DNA of 39,468 nucleotides from Okeania hirsuta (GCF_003838195.1 NZ_RCBY01000052.1:1-39468), one strand, 5' to 3'; positions 15,082-24,159 are shown, counted from the first letter of the stretch. Translations and numbers: made by a program. The notes: generated by a model not told the origin, from the letters alone.

Positions 15082-17313
15082 CTATGGGTTGACAGTTACA
15101 GTGAAAGGAGGTAAGCTAATAGTTTCTTTTCCATCACTCACACGAATAACAATATTAGGTGTTGTACTAATATCATCCTCTGTAGGAGTACCAGAAAGTT
15201 TCCCTGTTGTTTCATTAAAATCTAGCCACTTAGGTGGGTTCTCAATACTAAATTCTAAAGTGTCACCATTTGGGTCTTCAGCTATAGGGGTGAAAATGTA
15301 GGGAGTACCTACAGTGACTATAGTAGGAGGTGCACCACTAATTGTTGGTCTAGTCTCAGGATTAACAGTTATGCTAAAGTTATCTAGAATATCTGTTTTG
15401 TTACCATCACTGACACTAATCACAATATTAGGTGCTGTACCAATATCATTGTTGTTAGGAGTACCAGAGAGTTTCCCTGTTCCTTGATTAAAAGTTAGCC
15501 ACTTAGGTTGGTTCTCAATGCTAAATTCTAAAGTGTCACCATCTTTATCCTCAGCTATAGGGGTGAAAATGTAGGGAGTACCTACAGTGACTATAGTAGG
15601 AGGTGCACCACTAATTACAGGTGTGGTCTTAACAGCTATACTAAAGCTATCTAGACTATCTGTTTTGTTACCATCACTGACACTAATAATAATATTAGGT
15701 GTTGTACCAATATCATCCTCTGTAGGAGTACCAGATAGTTTCCCTGTTTTTTTATCAAAATTTAGCCACTTAGGTGGGTTCTCAATACTAAATTCTAAAG
15801 TGTCACCATTTGGGTATTCAGCTATAGGGGTAAAAATGTAGGGAGTACCTACAGTGACTATAGTAGGAGGTGCGCCACTAATTGTTGGTCTAGTCTCAGG
15901 ATTAACAGTTATGCTAAAGTTATCTAGAATATCTGTTTTGTTACCATCACTGACACTAATCACAATATTAGGTGCTGTACCAATATCATTGTTGTTAGGA
16001 GTACCAGAGAGTTTCCCTGTTCCTTGATTAAAAGTTAGCCACTTAGGTTGGTTCTCAATGCTAAATTCTAAAGTGTCACCATCTTTATCCTCAGCTATAG
16101 GGGTGAAAATGTAGGGAGTACCTACAGTGACTATAGTAGGAGGTGCACCATTAATTACAGGTGTGGTCTTAACAGCTATACTAAAGCTGTCTAGACTATC
16201 TTTTTTTTTACCATCACTGACAGTAATCACAATATTAGGTGTTGTAACAATATCATCCTCTGTAGGAGTACCAGAGAGTTTCCCTGTTTTTTCATCAAAA
16301 CTTAGCCAATTAGGTTGGTTCTCAATACTAAATTCTAAAGTGTCACCATCTTTATCCTCAGCTATTGGGATAAAATTGTAGGCAGTGTTTACTGCAACTG
16401 TATTAGGAGGAATACCACTAATATTTGGTGAACTATTTTCTAAGATTCGGCTAAGAATTATTATTGCCGCGATCCCCAAAACACTTATTAATAATATTAT
16501 TTCGAGTCTCGATGTGTTGAGAAGCTGTATTTTTAAGGTCTTGCCCAATTTTTTTTTTAAGCTTGATGCAATCTCAATCCAATCCTCACTCTTGACAAGT
16601 TTTGATACACCTTTCCAAACCGAAGCTTCTTCCAACTCTGGTTGAACCTCAATCCAATCCTCACTGTTGACAAGTTTTGATACACCTCTCCAAACTGAAG
16701 CTTCTTCCAATGCTGATTGTGCTTTATTTCCTGTGACAACTACTAATGCACCATTATGTTGTGGAAGCTTGTGTTCTTTTAGCTCGTTTATTAGTTCATT
16801 AATTCGTTTATCACCTATCTTAGCTATTTTTCTTTTAGCTATTTCTGAAGGCAAGCTTGATTCAGATTTAACTTGAATTTCTTGAGCTAAATTGTTAACT
16901 TCAAGACCATTTATTTCTATTGTAAAACCTTTTTCTCGATCGGACTTAACTGCATTGTTAATCTCCTCTTGAAATGAATAATCCTCCCCTAGAAGACTTT
17001 GTAACCCTCGAACTGCTAAAGCTCTCAATATTTGTTCATCTTGTTCTTCTCCAATCCAAGCCACAGAATTACGGATTATTCGACTCATATAATCCCTTCG
17101 CTGACTTGGTATGTCTGCAACTAGCAAAAGTAGTTTATTCTCACACCTTGCTAAGAGTAGTGAAGGAGTTCTAGAGTCAAGCAAATCTTTAAAATTTTTA
17201 ACCAATGGAGGATAGTCCACAGTTTTCTGTTTTTGAGTGTTATTATCAAAATTAGTTTCATTCCACTGGTAGTCTTGTGAAATTCCTCTGCTTTGAACAT
17301 AAATCCTTGTCAT
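15082..17313 (-). CDS. Single-span membrane protein with five Ig-like (He_PIG) repeats, GTPase operon
   Basis: A 743-residue protein, last of a three-gene operon. Residues 1-265 form a cytosolic part I cannot assign (RRDYMSRIIRNSVAWIGEE is its most distinctive stretch). It contains a 26-residue tandem duplication, EEASVW(R/K)GVSKLV, at about 203-249. One strongly hydrophobic helix lies at about 270-290. About 450 residues follow as five 90-residue repeats of the putative Ig type (motifs GDTLEFSIENQPKWL, TGKLSGTP, IVISVSDG), presumably outside the membrane or in the periplasm. No signal peptide. AGGAG overlaps the stop of the upstream GTPase gene, 9 bp from this ATG, so the two are translationally close. 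Function unknown; it could tether or signal for the two GTPases. Confidence 0.85.
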   Translation of the reverse strand: MTRIYVQSRGISQDYQWNETNFDNNTQKQKTVDYPPLVKNFKDLLDSRTPSLLLARCENKLLLLVADIPSQRRDYMSRIIRNSVAWIGEEQDEQILRALAVRGLQSLLGEDYSFQEEINNAVKSDREKGFTIEINGLEVNNLAQEIQVKSESSLPSEIAKRKIAKIGDKRINELINELKEHKLPQHNGALVVVTGNKAQSALEEASVWRGVSKLVNSEDWIEVQPELEEASVWKGVSKLVKSEDWIEIASSLKKKLGKTLKIQLLNTSRLEIILLISVLGIAAIIILSRILENSSPNISGIPPNTVAVNTAYNFIPIAEDKDGDTLEFSIENQPNWLSFDEKTGKLSGTPTEDDIVTTPNIVITVSDGKKKDSLDSFSIAVKTTPVINGAPPTIVTVGTPYIFTPIAEDKDGDTLEFSIENQPKWLTFNQGTGKLSGTPNNNDIGTAPNIVISVSDGNKTDILDNFSITVNPETRPTISGAPPTIVTVGTPYIFTPIAEYPNGDTLEFSIENPPKWLNFDKKTGKLSGTPTEDDIGTTPNIIISVSDGNKTDSLDSFSIAVKTTPVISGAPPTIVTVGTPYIFTPIAEDKDGDTLEFSIENQPKWLTFNQGTGKLSGTPNNNDIGTAPNIVISVSDGNKTDILDNFSITVNPETRPTISGAPPTIVTVGTPYIFTPIAEDPNGDTLEFSIENPPKWLDFNETTGKLSGTPTEDDISTTPNIVIRVSDGKETISLPPFTVTVNP
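15301..16380 (-). repeat. Two 540-bp near-identical copies encoding two-domain units
   Basis: 15301-15840 and 15841-16380 align without gaps; by eye there are only three differences in the first 360 bp and more in the remainder. Each unit encodes two 90-residue Ig-like domains, so a 270-bp period is nested in a 540-bp period. This suggests recent duplication or gene conversion. Confidence 0.9.
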
Positions 17314-17322
17314 CGTTTACTC

Positions 17323-18294
17323 CTATTGAATATCTAACCAATTGTGTCCTTGTAATATAGTAAAACCACTATCAGTTTTACATTTTTGAGAAGACTGAAG
17401 AATTGCTGACTTAAGATGCTCATTCATTTGCAACCACTCTCGTAACAAACCAACTAAACCAAACAATTCTGAGTTTTTTTGAGCCAGATGTAGCTTCAAA
17501 ACAAACCTTAAAAGATATCGCAAAGGTTGATCGCTATCTTGAGGTTCATATTCAGCTTCGTTACTAATTTTACGAAAAAGAAAACGTGGTTGCTCCTCTT
17601 CCACATCAATTCTAGAAAAAACAACCGTCCCCACAGTCTGAACGGGAGTAACGACACTTGTTACCCAAGGATTTAGCTTTGGTGCGCCAAAAAGAGCAAG
17701 TAGATCGGCATATCCCTCTTTGAGACTTTTGAGTAGACGGGTAGCATCTGTTGCTTTCTTCATATACTTTTCACATCTGACTGGTGCAAATATTACTAGA
17801 CGTGGCGATCTCATTTTTTGATAAACACCTGCAAACAAGTTCTTGATTTGTGTAGGTCGATTTTGAAGTTCATGCCACCTTCCTTTTGCTTCCATTAGTG
17901 CTGGAGTATCAACCGCGATCAAAATTGCTACAGAATTTTTGAAAAGTTCCTTAACAAACTGTCTTTGAGCTGGAGTTGCATCACCGGAAAGCCAAGTACC
18001 AGGAAAGTCTTGAAAGTTTAATCTCAAAGATGGTTTTTCTCCCTTCTTTCCTAGATCAAAAATATAAGACTTAGATTCGTTATTGCCCCCTAATCCTGCT
18101 GTTGCTTCAAAATCATCCAGTAATCCCTTCAACTCCCCTAGACGATCTTGTAAATCAGCATTACTTTCTTCATCAGGTGTAAGTTGCAAGTCAGTCAGAC
18201 CAATAGTTTTGTCAAACTGCTCATACATAGCTGTCAAAAGGCTAGTTTTACCTACCCCACTAGCTCCCATCATAGCAATTTTCAGTTCTTGCAT
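17323..18294 (-). CDS. P-loop GTPase of unknown function
   Basis: A 323-residue cytosolic GTPase-like protein. The Walker A/G1 motif is GASGVGKTS at residues 10-18, directly after MQELKIAMM. The G3-like motif is DFPG at 96-99 in NFQDFPGTW. Where NKxD would be expected there is FAPVRCEKY at about 169-177, so base specificity is uncertain. The C-terminal third is helical and Leu-rich. It resembles the stand-alone or paired GTPases described in prokaryotic conflict systems, but I do not assign it to a named family with confidence. It lies 18 bp after the dynamin-like gene and 9 bp before the membrane-protein gene. AAGGAG gives good initiation. Confidence 0.85.
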   Translation of the reverse strand: MQELKIAMMGASGVGKTSLLTAMYEQFDKTIGLTDLQLTPDEESNADLQDRLGELKGLLDDFEATAGLGGNNESKSYIFDLGKKGEKPSLRLNFQDFPGTWLSGDATPAQRQFVKELFKNSVAILIAVDTPALMEAKGRWHELQNRPTQIKNLFAGVYQKMRSPRLVIFAPVRCEKYMKKATDATRLLKSLKEGYADLLALFGAPKLNPWVTSVVTPVQTVGTVVFSRIDVEEEQPRFLFRKISNEAEYEPQDSDQPLRYLLRFVLKLHLAQKNSELFGLVGLLREWLQMNEHLKSAILQSSQKCKTDSGFTILQGHNWLDIQ

Positions 18295-18312
18295 TTTAAT
18301 CTCCTTACTTTA

Positions 18313-20526
18313 TTAACTAATAAACTGCATTGAGTCCAATTGATTAGCTTGATTTACAGACTCCACTGCTGCTAACCAATCTTGCCTTAACTTAGTACGT
18401 TCTCCCAGTAATTCAAACTCTTCTGGCCACACCGCAGAACGCTCTTGATTTAGAAAGATACGCCATTCAATCTTTACCCCTTTTGCTCTAAGTACGCGAT
18501 CGAGAAATTCTTCAACAATTGCAAAACCAGCTTGAGAAGGTTCAGAAAGTAAATCTTCCAAGACATTTTGGCACTGATAAACAGCTTCACTTTGCAAGGT
18601 TTTTAGGCTATTCATTATCTGCATCTGCTTTTCTTGATCTGATGCAGACTTAGATATCTTAAGTGTAGTTTTGTCTGGAGTGAGACCATCCAGACACTTA
18701 CGAATCCGGTGTTGCACAAATCCGCGATAAGATAGCTCAAACTCAGCTAGAATTTTAAAGCCATATTTCAGTTTACTGGGTTCCCCTTCCATGAGTTGCT
18801 CTGGGATCAAGGTAGCGATCGCTTCAATAAACTCTGCTCCTCTTGATTCTGCCAAGTTTCCCAAACACCCTTTTTCAACCAGCACCTCTGTTACCTTAGA
18901 TTTTACGCGATCTAAAGAACGCTTTAAACCCTCATCTAAAGACAGGAATTTTTGTGACAAGTAAGCGCGAATTTCATTGAGATAAATATTGTAGGCATTT
19001 TCATAAGCTTTCTCCTGATCTCGCTTTTTCTGTATCTCTTCTAGGGATGATGGAACTCCTGTATCATCTCTACACTCCTGGAGAGCCATATTTACCGACT
19101 CCTCAAAGTCGCGGTCATTTTCATCTACTTCTTTACTTAAATCCCTTAACAATCCTTCAAGACCACTGGTAAGTTCTTCCCAAATCTTCTCAAACAAAAC
19201 TTCAAACTGTGCTGTGTCTGCTGGTTGCCTTACCTGTCCCAAAGCATTTTTCGCTTTCTCTACCTCTGCATCTACTGTACTTTGAATCTGTTGCAAACGC
19301 TCTTGACAAGAAGAAGCATACTCCCGATCAAGAGAAGTAATATTTGCTGCTAAATAACTCAGGACTCGATCCAAAATCTTTTCATTGGCTTCATCTGGGT
19401 CTGCACAGTCAGCAATAACCGACTCAGAAACATTAATATGCTTATTTCCTAGGTCTGCTGCTAACTGTTCACATAGAAAAGAGTTATCACCTAAGCGAGA
19501 ATTACCATCTGTTCTATTAAAAACCATAAAAGACCATTTTTCTAAGGGTAGGTCTACCAAAGCAGAACGAGCAATATCATAAAGACTTACATCTACATCA
19601 CCTAAAAAGTCACGACCAACATTTGGTCTTCGGACAAAAAGAACTAAATCAATATCCTGACTTAGTGTATTAATTAGTCTTTCTTCATCTCCAATTCCTG
19701 TATCGCCTAGTCCTGGAAGATCGACTAAAGCAATTTTCCCGACTTCAGTATTGGGGAAATTACAAGTAATTTTAACTTCTTTAACTGCCAAGTAATTATG
19801 GTATATTCGTTGTCCTGCAAGATTATCTTGAGCTACATATTCCCGAATTTCATCTCTAGTAATTCGACGGGGTGAAGATTCCTGCAACAGGTTTCGATAT
19901 TGATCGAGATGAGTATGATATTTTCGTAAGTGTTCATATTTAGCCTCAACTACTGCACCTTTTTGGTTTTCAGGTAGTTTTGGTAAAGCATTACTAGCAA
20001 ATTCGTTTAAGGTAATTGGTTTTCCTCCCAATTGTAATTGATTGTAGTAAGGCATTATCACCTCATCCAAAAACGAGCGCTCGGTATAAAACCAAACTTC
20101 ACCAGAAGTTTCAAATTCTGCATTATGATGAATTGTACTGCGGACTCCCGTGCAATGCTGGCCACTGCCATCGGGAATTTCTGCTGCCGTTAGTCCAGTC
20201 AAACTTTGCAATAACCTACTTTTACCTTGTCCTGCTCGTCCAACTACAGCAATATTGAGAGTATCACGAGAGAAGCGAGTTTTGAGTTTGTAAAGAGTAC
20301 CTAACTCGCTAGAAATATTACGTTGAATGGGAGATGTATTAATTTCCTTAAGTTGTCCAATTACTTTTGGATCGTCTACTTTATCAACTAACTCATCCCG
20401 ATAATTTTCAAGTTTGTTAAGTGCTGAAGAAAGCAATTCTAGATTTTTCTTAACACCTTCAATTTTGTTTGCTAGAGGCTGACGCTGTTCTATGATAGCA
20501 GTAATTTGTTGGACTCTTGTACTCAT
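18313..20526 (-). CDS. Dynamin-like GTPase
   Basis: A 737-residue large GTPase. Residues 1-90 are helical. The G domain shows G1 GRAGQGKS (96-103), a G2 threonine in CTGVRST (about 124-130), G3 DLPG (269-272, in LVDLPGLGDTG) and G4 NRTD (337-340). Long coiled-coil/helical stalk-like regions follow from about 400 to 737 (for example LQQIQSTVDAEVEKAKNALG). The layout is that of bacterial dynamin-like proteins, which bind and remodel membranes; no transmembrane segment is evident. It is the first gene of the three-gene operon. The promoter should be in 20527-20700, which I cannot resolve. Exact dynamin subfamily (for example LeoA-like) not decided. Confidence 0.87.
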   Translation of the reverse strand: MSTRVQQITAIIEQRQPLANKIEGVKKNLELLSSALNKLENYRDELVDKVDDPKVIGQLKEINTSPIQRNISSELGTLYKLKTRFSRDTLNIAVVGRAGQGKSRLLQSLTGLTAAEIPDGSGQHCTGVRSTIHHNAEFETSGEVWFYTERSFLDEVIMPYYNQLQLGGKPITLNEFASNALPKLPENQKGAVVEAKYEHLRKYHTHLDQYRNLLQESSPRRITRDEIREYVAQDNLAGQRIYHNYLAVKEVKITCNFPNTEVGKIALVDLPGLGDTGIGDEERLINTLSQDIDLVLFVRRPNVGRDFLGDVDVSLYDIARSALVDLPLEKWSFMVFNRTDGNSRLGDNSFLCEQLAADLGNKHINVSESVIADCADPDEANEKILDRVLSYLAANITSLDREYASSCQERLQQIQSTVDAEVEKAKNALGQVRQPADTAQFEVLFEKIWEELTSGLEGLLRDLSKEVDENDRDFEESVNMALQECRDDTGVPSSLEEIQKKRDQEKAYENAYNIYLNEIRAYLSQKFLSLDEGLKRSLDRVKSKVTEVLVEKGCLGNLAESRGAEFIEAIATLIPEQLMEGEPSKLKYGFKILAEFELSYRGFVQHRIRKCLDGLTPDKTTLKISKSASDQEKQMQIMNSLKTLQSEAVYQCQNVLEDLLSEPSQAGFAIVEEFLDRVLRAKGVKIEWRIFLNQERSAVWPEEFELLGERTKLRQDWLAAVESVNQANQLDSMQFIS

Positions 20527-21478
20527 AATTTTTTTGATAATCTAGTTAGCAATACCCACAGGCGAATCAAGAAACCTGGTTTTTTCCTAGATGTCTATTG
20601 TTAAAATCAACGATTTCTCCTAGAAACCGAGTTTCTTTACATTTTTTGATATAATATAGTAGAATTCTAACTTTTGAAATTATCATCAGCAATAGTAGTA
20701 TTTACCTAATCAAACTGATTTTTTATTGCGGTCGAATATGAAATTACATTAAGCAATATCAAATCAGATTAAGTTCGTTTAATTAATAATTAAAAGATCA
20801 GGACTTACGCAGCAAGCGCCATATCTAGTAGGGGCGAATGGCATTTGCTAACGCAAAGCTCCGCTTTATATGTTGCGGAGCAAAACGCCCTCTACAGATA
20901 GCGTATTGCCTAAGAATTTGCGTAAGTCCTGAAGATGTTTCTACAATAGTATTCTGCACCAATCACGCGATCGCACTCACAAGAATACTTTTTTTCAATC
21001 AAAATTAATCTTATTGAGAGGCTTTATTAATTAGTTAGAGTTTATATAAAAGCTCAATATAATCTTTAGAACTAGAATTTGTGGAGTATATATATTTCTA
21101 TTATAAACTAAATCAAAAAAATTATCAACTACAATTGATACAGATTTCCATTAATTTACCCGATATATTCAGAATATAGATAGGGTTGATACAAAAATTC
21201 CTTTCTATTCCGGGGTTATTTGAAGAGTAGTCTCTAATTATTAATAAGGCGAATGGTATTCGCCCCTAGAGTTAAAGAAATAATTGCTTACTTTATTGCA
21301 ACTACTTCTTATTTAGCTGAAAACGAGACTAATCTATATTAGGAATTTTAAGCAAGAAAATTCTACAAATAACTTGTATTAATTACCGAAAACCCTCAAA
21401 AATCTGGGTCGAGCTAGTGAAATTTTTTGACTCACCAGATTTTATGAATTTTACCAAAACTAATCAGGAGTGTTGATT
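20527..21478. other. Divergent intergenic region with repeats
   Basis: 0.95 kb between the divergent GTPase operon and flavodoxin gene. It contains a TAGATGTCTATTG end near 20588, a CAATATCAAATCAGATTAAG end near 20757, the TIR element at 20799-20931, and GGCGAATGGTATTCGCCCC (about 21248-21266), an inverted repeat. The flavodoxin promoter should be in the last 200 bp; I did not find an unambiguous Fur box. Confidence 0.5.
20799..20931. repeat. MITE-like element, TIR CAGGACTTACGCA, copy 3
   Basis: 133 bp with perfect 13-bp inverted ends CAGGACTTACGCA and TGCGTAAGTCCTG. The core holds GTAGGGGCGAATGGC, as in copy 1. Confidence 0.8.
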
Positions 21479-22027
21479 ATGGCAAAAATTGGTATCTTTT
21501 ATGGTAGCACATCTGGCGTAACTGAAGAAATCGCTGAAGCATTGCGCGACAAATTCGGCGAAGAAATTTGCGATCTTTATAGTATGGAAGAAGATTATGA
21601 CGAATATAGTCAACTTCTTGATTATGATTATTTATTATTGGGTTGTTCAACTTGGGGTGCTGGGGAAGTACAGAATGACTGGCGCGAACCACTTTTTGAT
21701 ATGGATATTGAAAAGCCTGATTTTACTGGAAAAACTATTGCCTTGTTTGGTGCAGCAGATCAAGTCGGTCATGGAAAGCACTTTGCTGGCGCACTGCAGC
21801 TTATGTGTGACCACTTCGAGAAGCTTGGTGCAACTATAGTGGGAGAGTTTCCTCTTGAAGGTTACAGTTTTGAACATTCTTCAGCAGTGCGTAATGGTAA
21901 ATTCGTGGGTTTGCCAATTGATGAGGTTAACCAAAGTGAGTTAACTGAGGAAAGAATTACTCAGTGGGTTGAAGCATTACGCCCCATTTTTGTAGGCACG
22001 GAAAGTGCTGTTTTGATACCTGCTTAG
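21479..22027 (+). CDS. isiB: Flavodoxin
   Basis: A 182-residue FMN-binding electron carrier that replaces ferredoxin when iron is scarce. The phosphate loop is GSTSGVTEE (residues 9-17). The FMN-stacking Trp is in STWGAGEVQNDW. The second loop reads GAADQVGHGKHF, with His where the usual FMN-stacking Tyr (DQxGY) sits. The C-terminal block GYSFEHSSAVRNGKFVGLPI and NQSELTEERI are typical long-chain flavodoxin features. The tail is about 10 residues longer than usual. The start is the ATG at 21479, preceded by AGGAG at 21466-21470; a GTG three codons upstream overlaps that ribosome-binding site and is rejected. isiB is the usual name, but this divergent copy may be a paralogue. Confidence 0.93.
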   Translation: MAKIGIFYGSTSGVTEEIAEALRDKFGEEICDLYSMEEDYDEYSQLLDYDYLLLGCSTWGAGEVQNDWREPLFDMDIEKPDFTGKTIALFGAADQVGHGKHFAGALQLMCDHFEKLGATIVGEFPLEGYSFEHSSAVRNGKFVGLPIDEVNQSELTEERITQWVEALRPIFVGTESAVLIPA

Positions 22028-22279
22028 ATATTGAAATTTGAAGGTTGATATTAAATCTGGCTAACCATCTACGCTAAAGTTGTTACGAGTTGTTTAGAAT
22101 AAATTCCTAAATTTGAGTATTTTTCGACTTCAGTAATAGCAACTTTTTAGCCGGAAATAGTAATATCTATCGCATCGTATGAAAATTTGTTTTGTTCGCA
22201 TCTAAGTTCATCGTTCATCTCCTTTGGAGTTGGGGAATATTCCTCAACTTTTTTTTTGAATATTGATGTTTGCATTAAA

Positions 22280-22975
22280 GTGGATAATTTTCTCTTTAAT
22301 GATGGATGCTCAGGAGAAAGTATGATTTTTTTAGTTGAATAAAAAGTCATGCTTAGGGGCGAACGACTCCTAATATATAAATTATCTCACAACTTTTTGG
22401 AAGATGCAAGGCAAAAAAAACTTTGCGCCTATTGAGCTTCACAAAATGATGATTTGGAGGCTGAAACGATTATTTTCTGTATTTCTGGGGTGAGCCTAGC
22501 ATTCTATAGAAACCCTGTTTGTCTTTTTGTCAAAGTGGATAGTTTTCTATTGTTGATGGTCTGGAGAAAGCCCGGTTTTTTGCGTTGAATAAAAAGTCAT
22601 GTGTAGGGGCGAACAACTCCCAATATATAAATTATCTCACAATTTTTTGGGGGATGCAAGACAAAAAACTTTGCGCCTATTGAGCTTCACAAAATGACAA
22701 TTTGGAGCCTACAGCAATAATTTTCTCTTTAGTCTTTTTGTCAAAGTGGATAGTTTTCTATTGTTGATAGTCAGGGGAAAGTATGGTTTTTTGAGTTGAA
22801 TAAAAAGTCATGCGTAGGGGCGAATAACGCCCAATATATAAATTGTCTCACAACTTTTTGGAAGATGCAAGACAAAAAAAACTTGCGTCGCCGTTCTAGA
22901 GCTTCACAAAATGATGACTGGAGGCTGAGGCGATTATTTTCTCTATTTCTGGGGTGAATTTTGTGAGATTTCTAT
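22280..22975. repeat. Three degenerate tandem copies of a 210-255 bp unit
   Basis: Copies start at 22280, 22535 and 22746 with GTGGATA(A/G)TTTTCT. Shared blocks are GTTGAATAAAAAGTCATG, TAGGGGCGAA, AATATATAAATT(A/G)TCTCACAA, GATGCAAG(G/A)CAAAAA and GAGCTTCACAAAATGA. On the minus strand each copy begins a frame MTFYST(K/Q)K..LSP; copies 2 and 3 stop after 17 codons and copy 1 runs to 67 codons (22147-22350). They may be remnants of a duplicated gene start or tandem small-RNA or regulatory units. No family recognised. Confidence 0.8.
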
Positions 22976-23025
22976 AGAGAGAGGTTGAAAAATCAAGTGA
23001 GACCATGAAAAATTCAGTAGTTATA

Positions 23026-23955
23026 TCAAGCAATAGCAGTTTGATTAGACGATAGGAGCCATGTTTGTAGTTTATTAATCAGAGCTTGAGTGTGATGATA
23101 AGCTACCATATCTCCTCCATCGCAGAAACATTTTGCTGCAGCTTGCCAATCTTGAATTGCTGCTTGATAAAGTCCCTGGTGGTGGTGTAATAGTCCTCGG
23201 TTTAAATAAGCTTGAGCTTCATGGGGATTAAGTTGTAGAGTTTTGCTAAAATCTTCCATTGCTCCTTCTATATTTCCCATCTTGCTACAGACACAACCTC
23301 GGTTTAAATAAGCTCTGGAATTATTAGCATCAATATTAATAGCATAAGAAAAATCTGCCATTGCCTTGTGCATTTTTTTTGACATTAAATATGCTAGACC
23401 TCGCTCATTATAGATATCTGCTCGATCAAAATTATTGTCTTGCTTGGTCTTTGCTAAAACTAGGTTATAGTCCAATACAGCTTTCTGATAATTTTTCAGT
23501 TCAAAATTAGCTAAACCTCGATTATATAAAGCACGAAAATCGTTATGATTTTGATTAAGGACTTTGGTATATTCTGCAATGGCCTGTTGGTAATTACCAA
23601 TTTTGTAGTAAGCTAAACCGAGATTAAGATTTGCTTCAATATTATCTGGATTAATTTTTACTGCTTGGATACAGTCAGCGATCGCTTGCTGGTACTTTTC
23701 CCACTGAAGATAAACTAAGCATCTATTACTATAAGCACTGGCAAAGTTAGAATTAAGTTCTATTGCTTTGGTGAAATTATTAACTGCTTGTTCATAGTTT
23801 TTATCTTGAGTATTAGCTATACCTTCGGTGAAAAATTTTTGATAAATTCCGCTTTCTGAGCTAGCAGTTGCAGTTTTCATTGGTGGGGAGAATGAAGAAA
23901 AGATTACTGCAAAAACTATGCCAATACTTAGTATAAATCGATAAAAGTTGTTCAT
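23026..23955 (-). CDS. Secreted TPR protein
   Basis: A 309-residue protein with an N-terminal signal peptide (basic start, hydrophobic residues about 8-24, cleavage probably near TATASS at about 33). Seven consecutive 34-residue TPR motifs follow, recognisable by repeated YxNRGLxxxxxxxYxxAIxDxxxAIxxNPxxxxA. It probably acts in the periplasm or thylakoid lumen as a protein-binding scaffold; partner unknown. It sits between flavodoxin and cytochrome c6 on the opposite strand to flavodoxin. No evidence links it to the copper genes beyond proximity. Confidence 0.85.
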   Translation of the reverse strand: MNNFYRFILSIGIVFAVIFSSFSPPMKTATASSESGIYQKFFTEGIANTQDKNYEQAVNNFTKAIELNSNFASAYSNRCLVYLQWEKYQQAIADCIQAVKINPDNIEANLNLGLAYYKIGNYQQAIAEYTKVLNQNHNDFRALYNRGLANFELKNYQKAVLDYNLVLAKTKQDNNFDRADIYNERGLAYLMSKKMHKAMADFSYAINIDANNSRAYLNRGCVCSKMGNIEGAMEDFSKTLQLNPHEAQAYLNRGLLHHHQGLYQAAIQDWQAAAKCFCDGGDMVAYHHTQALINKLQTWLLSSNQTAIA

Positions 23956-24009
23956 AATATCTGTGAAGATTGATAATAGTTATTGGCGATAATAAGCTAT
24001 GGCTTTAAC

Positions 24010-24159
24010 ATTACAACAGTTTTCTGGTTGATGAGGTACAAAGTTTTATTGCTCTAGGCAACAGGCAACAGGCAACAGGCAACAGGCAACAGGCAACAGG
24101 GAATATAGGAATAAATAGTCTTATAGCTGTACCTCACTATCCTAAAAAGTGCTGTAAAT
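24010..24159. repeat. Inverted-repeat element with CAACAGG x6 core
   Basis: Ends ATTACAACAGTTTTCTGG and AGTGCTGTAAAT, with subterminal GATGAGGTACA and TGTACCTCAC. The core is six exact CAACAGG heptamers (24059-24100). Same family as 3255-3500 and 4057-4177. The remaining spacer to 24770 holds nothing I recognise. Confidence 0.75.

Noticed and set aside
15089-16876. Several plus-strand frames opposite the Ig-repeat protein
   Set aside because: They recur with the 270/540-bp repeat and are antisense shadows of the real gene.
22147-22350. 67-codon minus-strand frame starting MTFYST
   Set aside because: Not called as a gene because the two neighbouring copies of its start are stopped after 17 codons; kept as part of a repeat finding.
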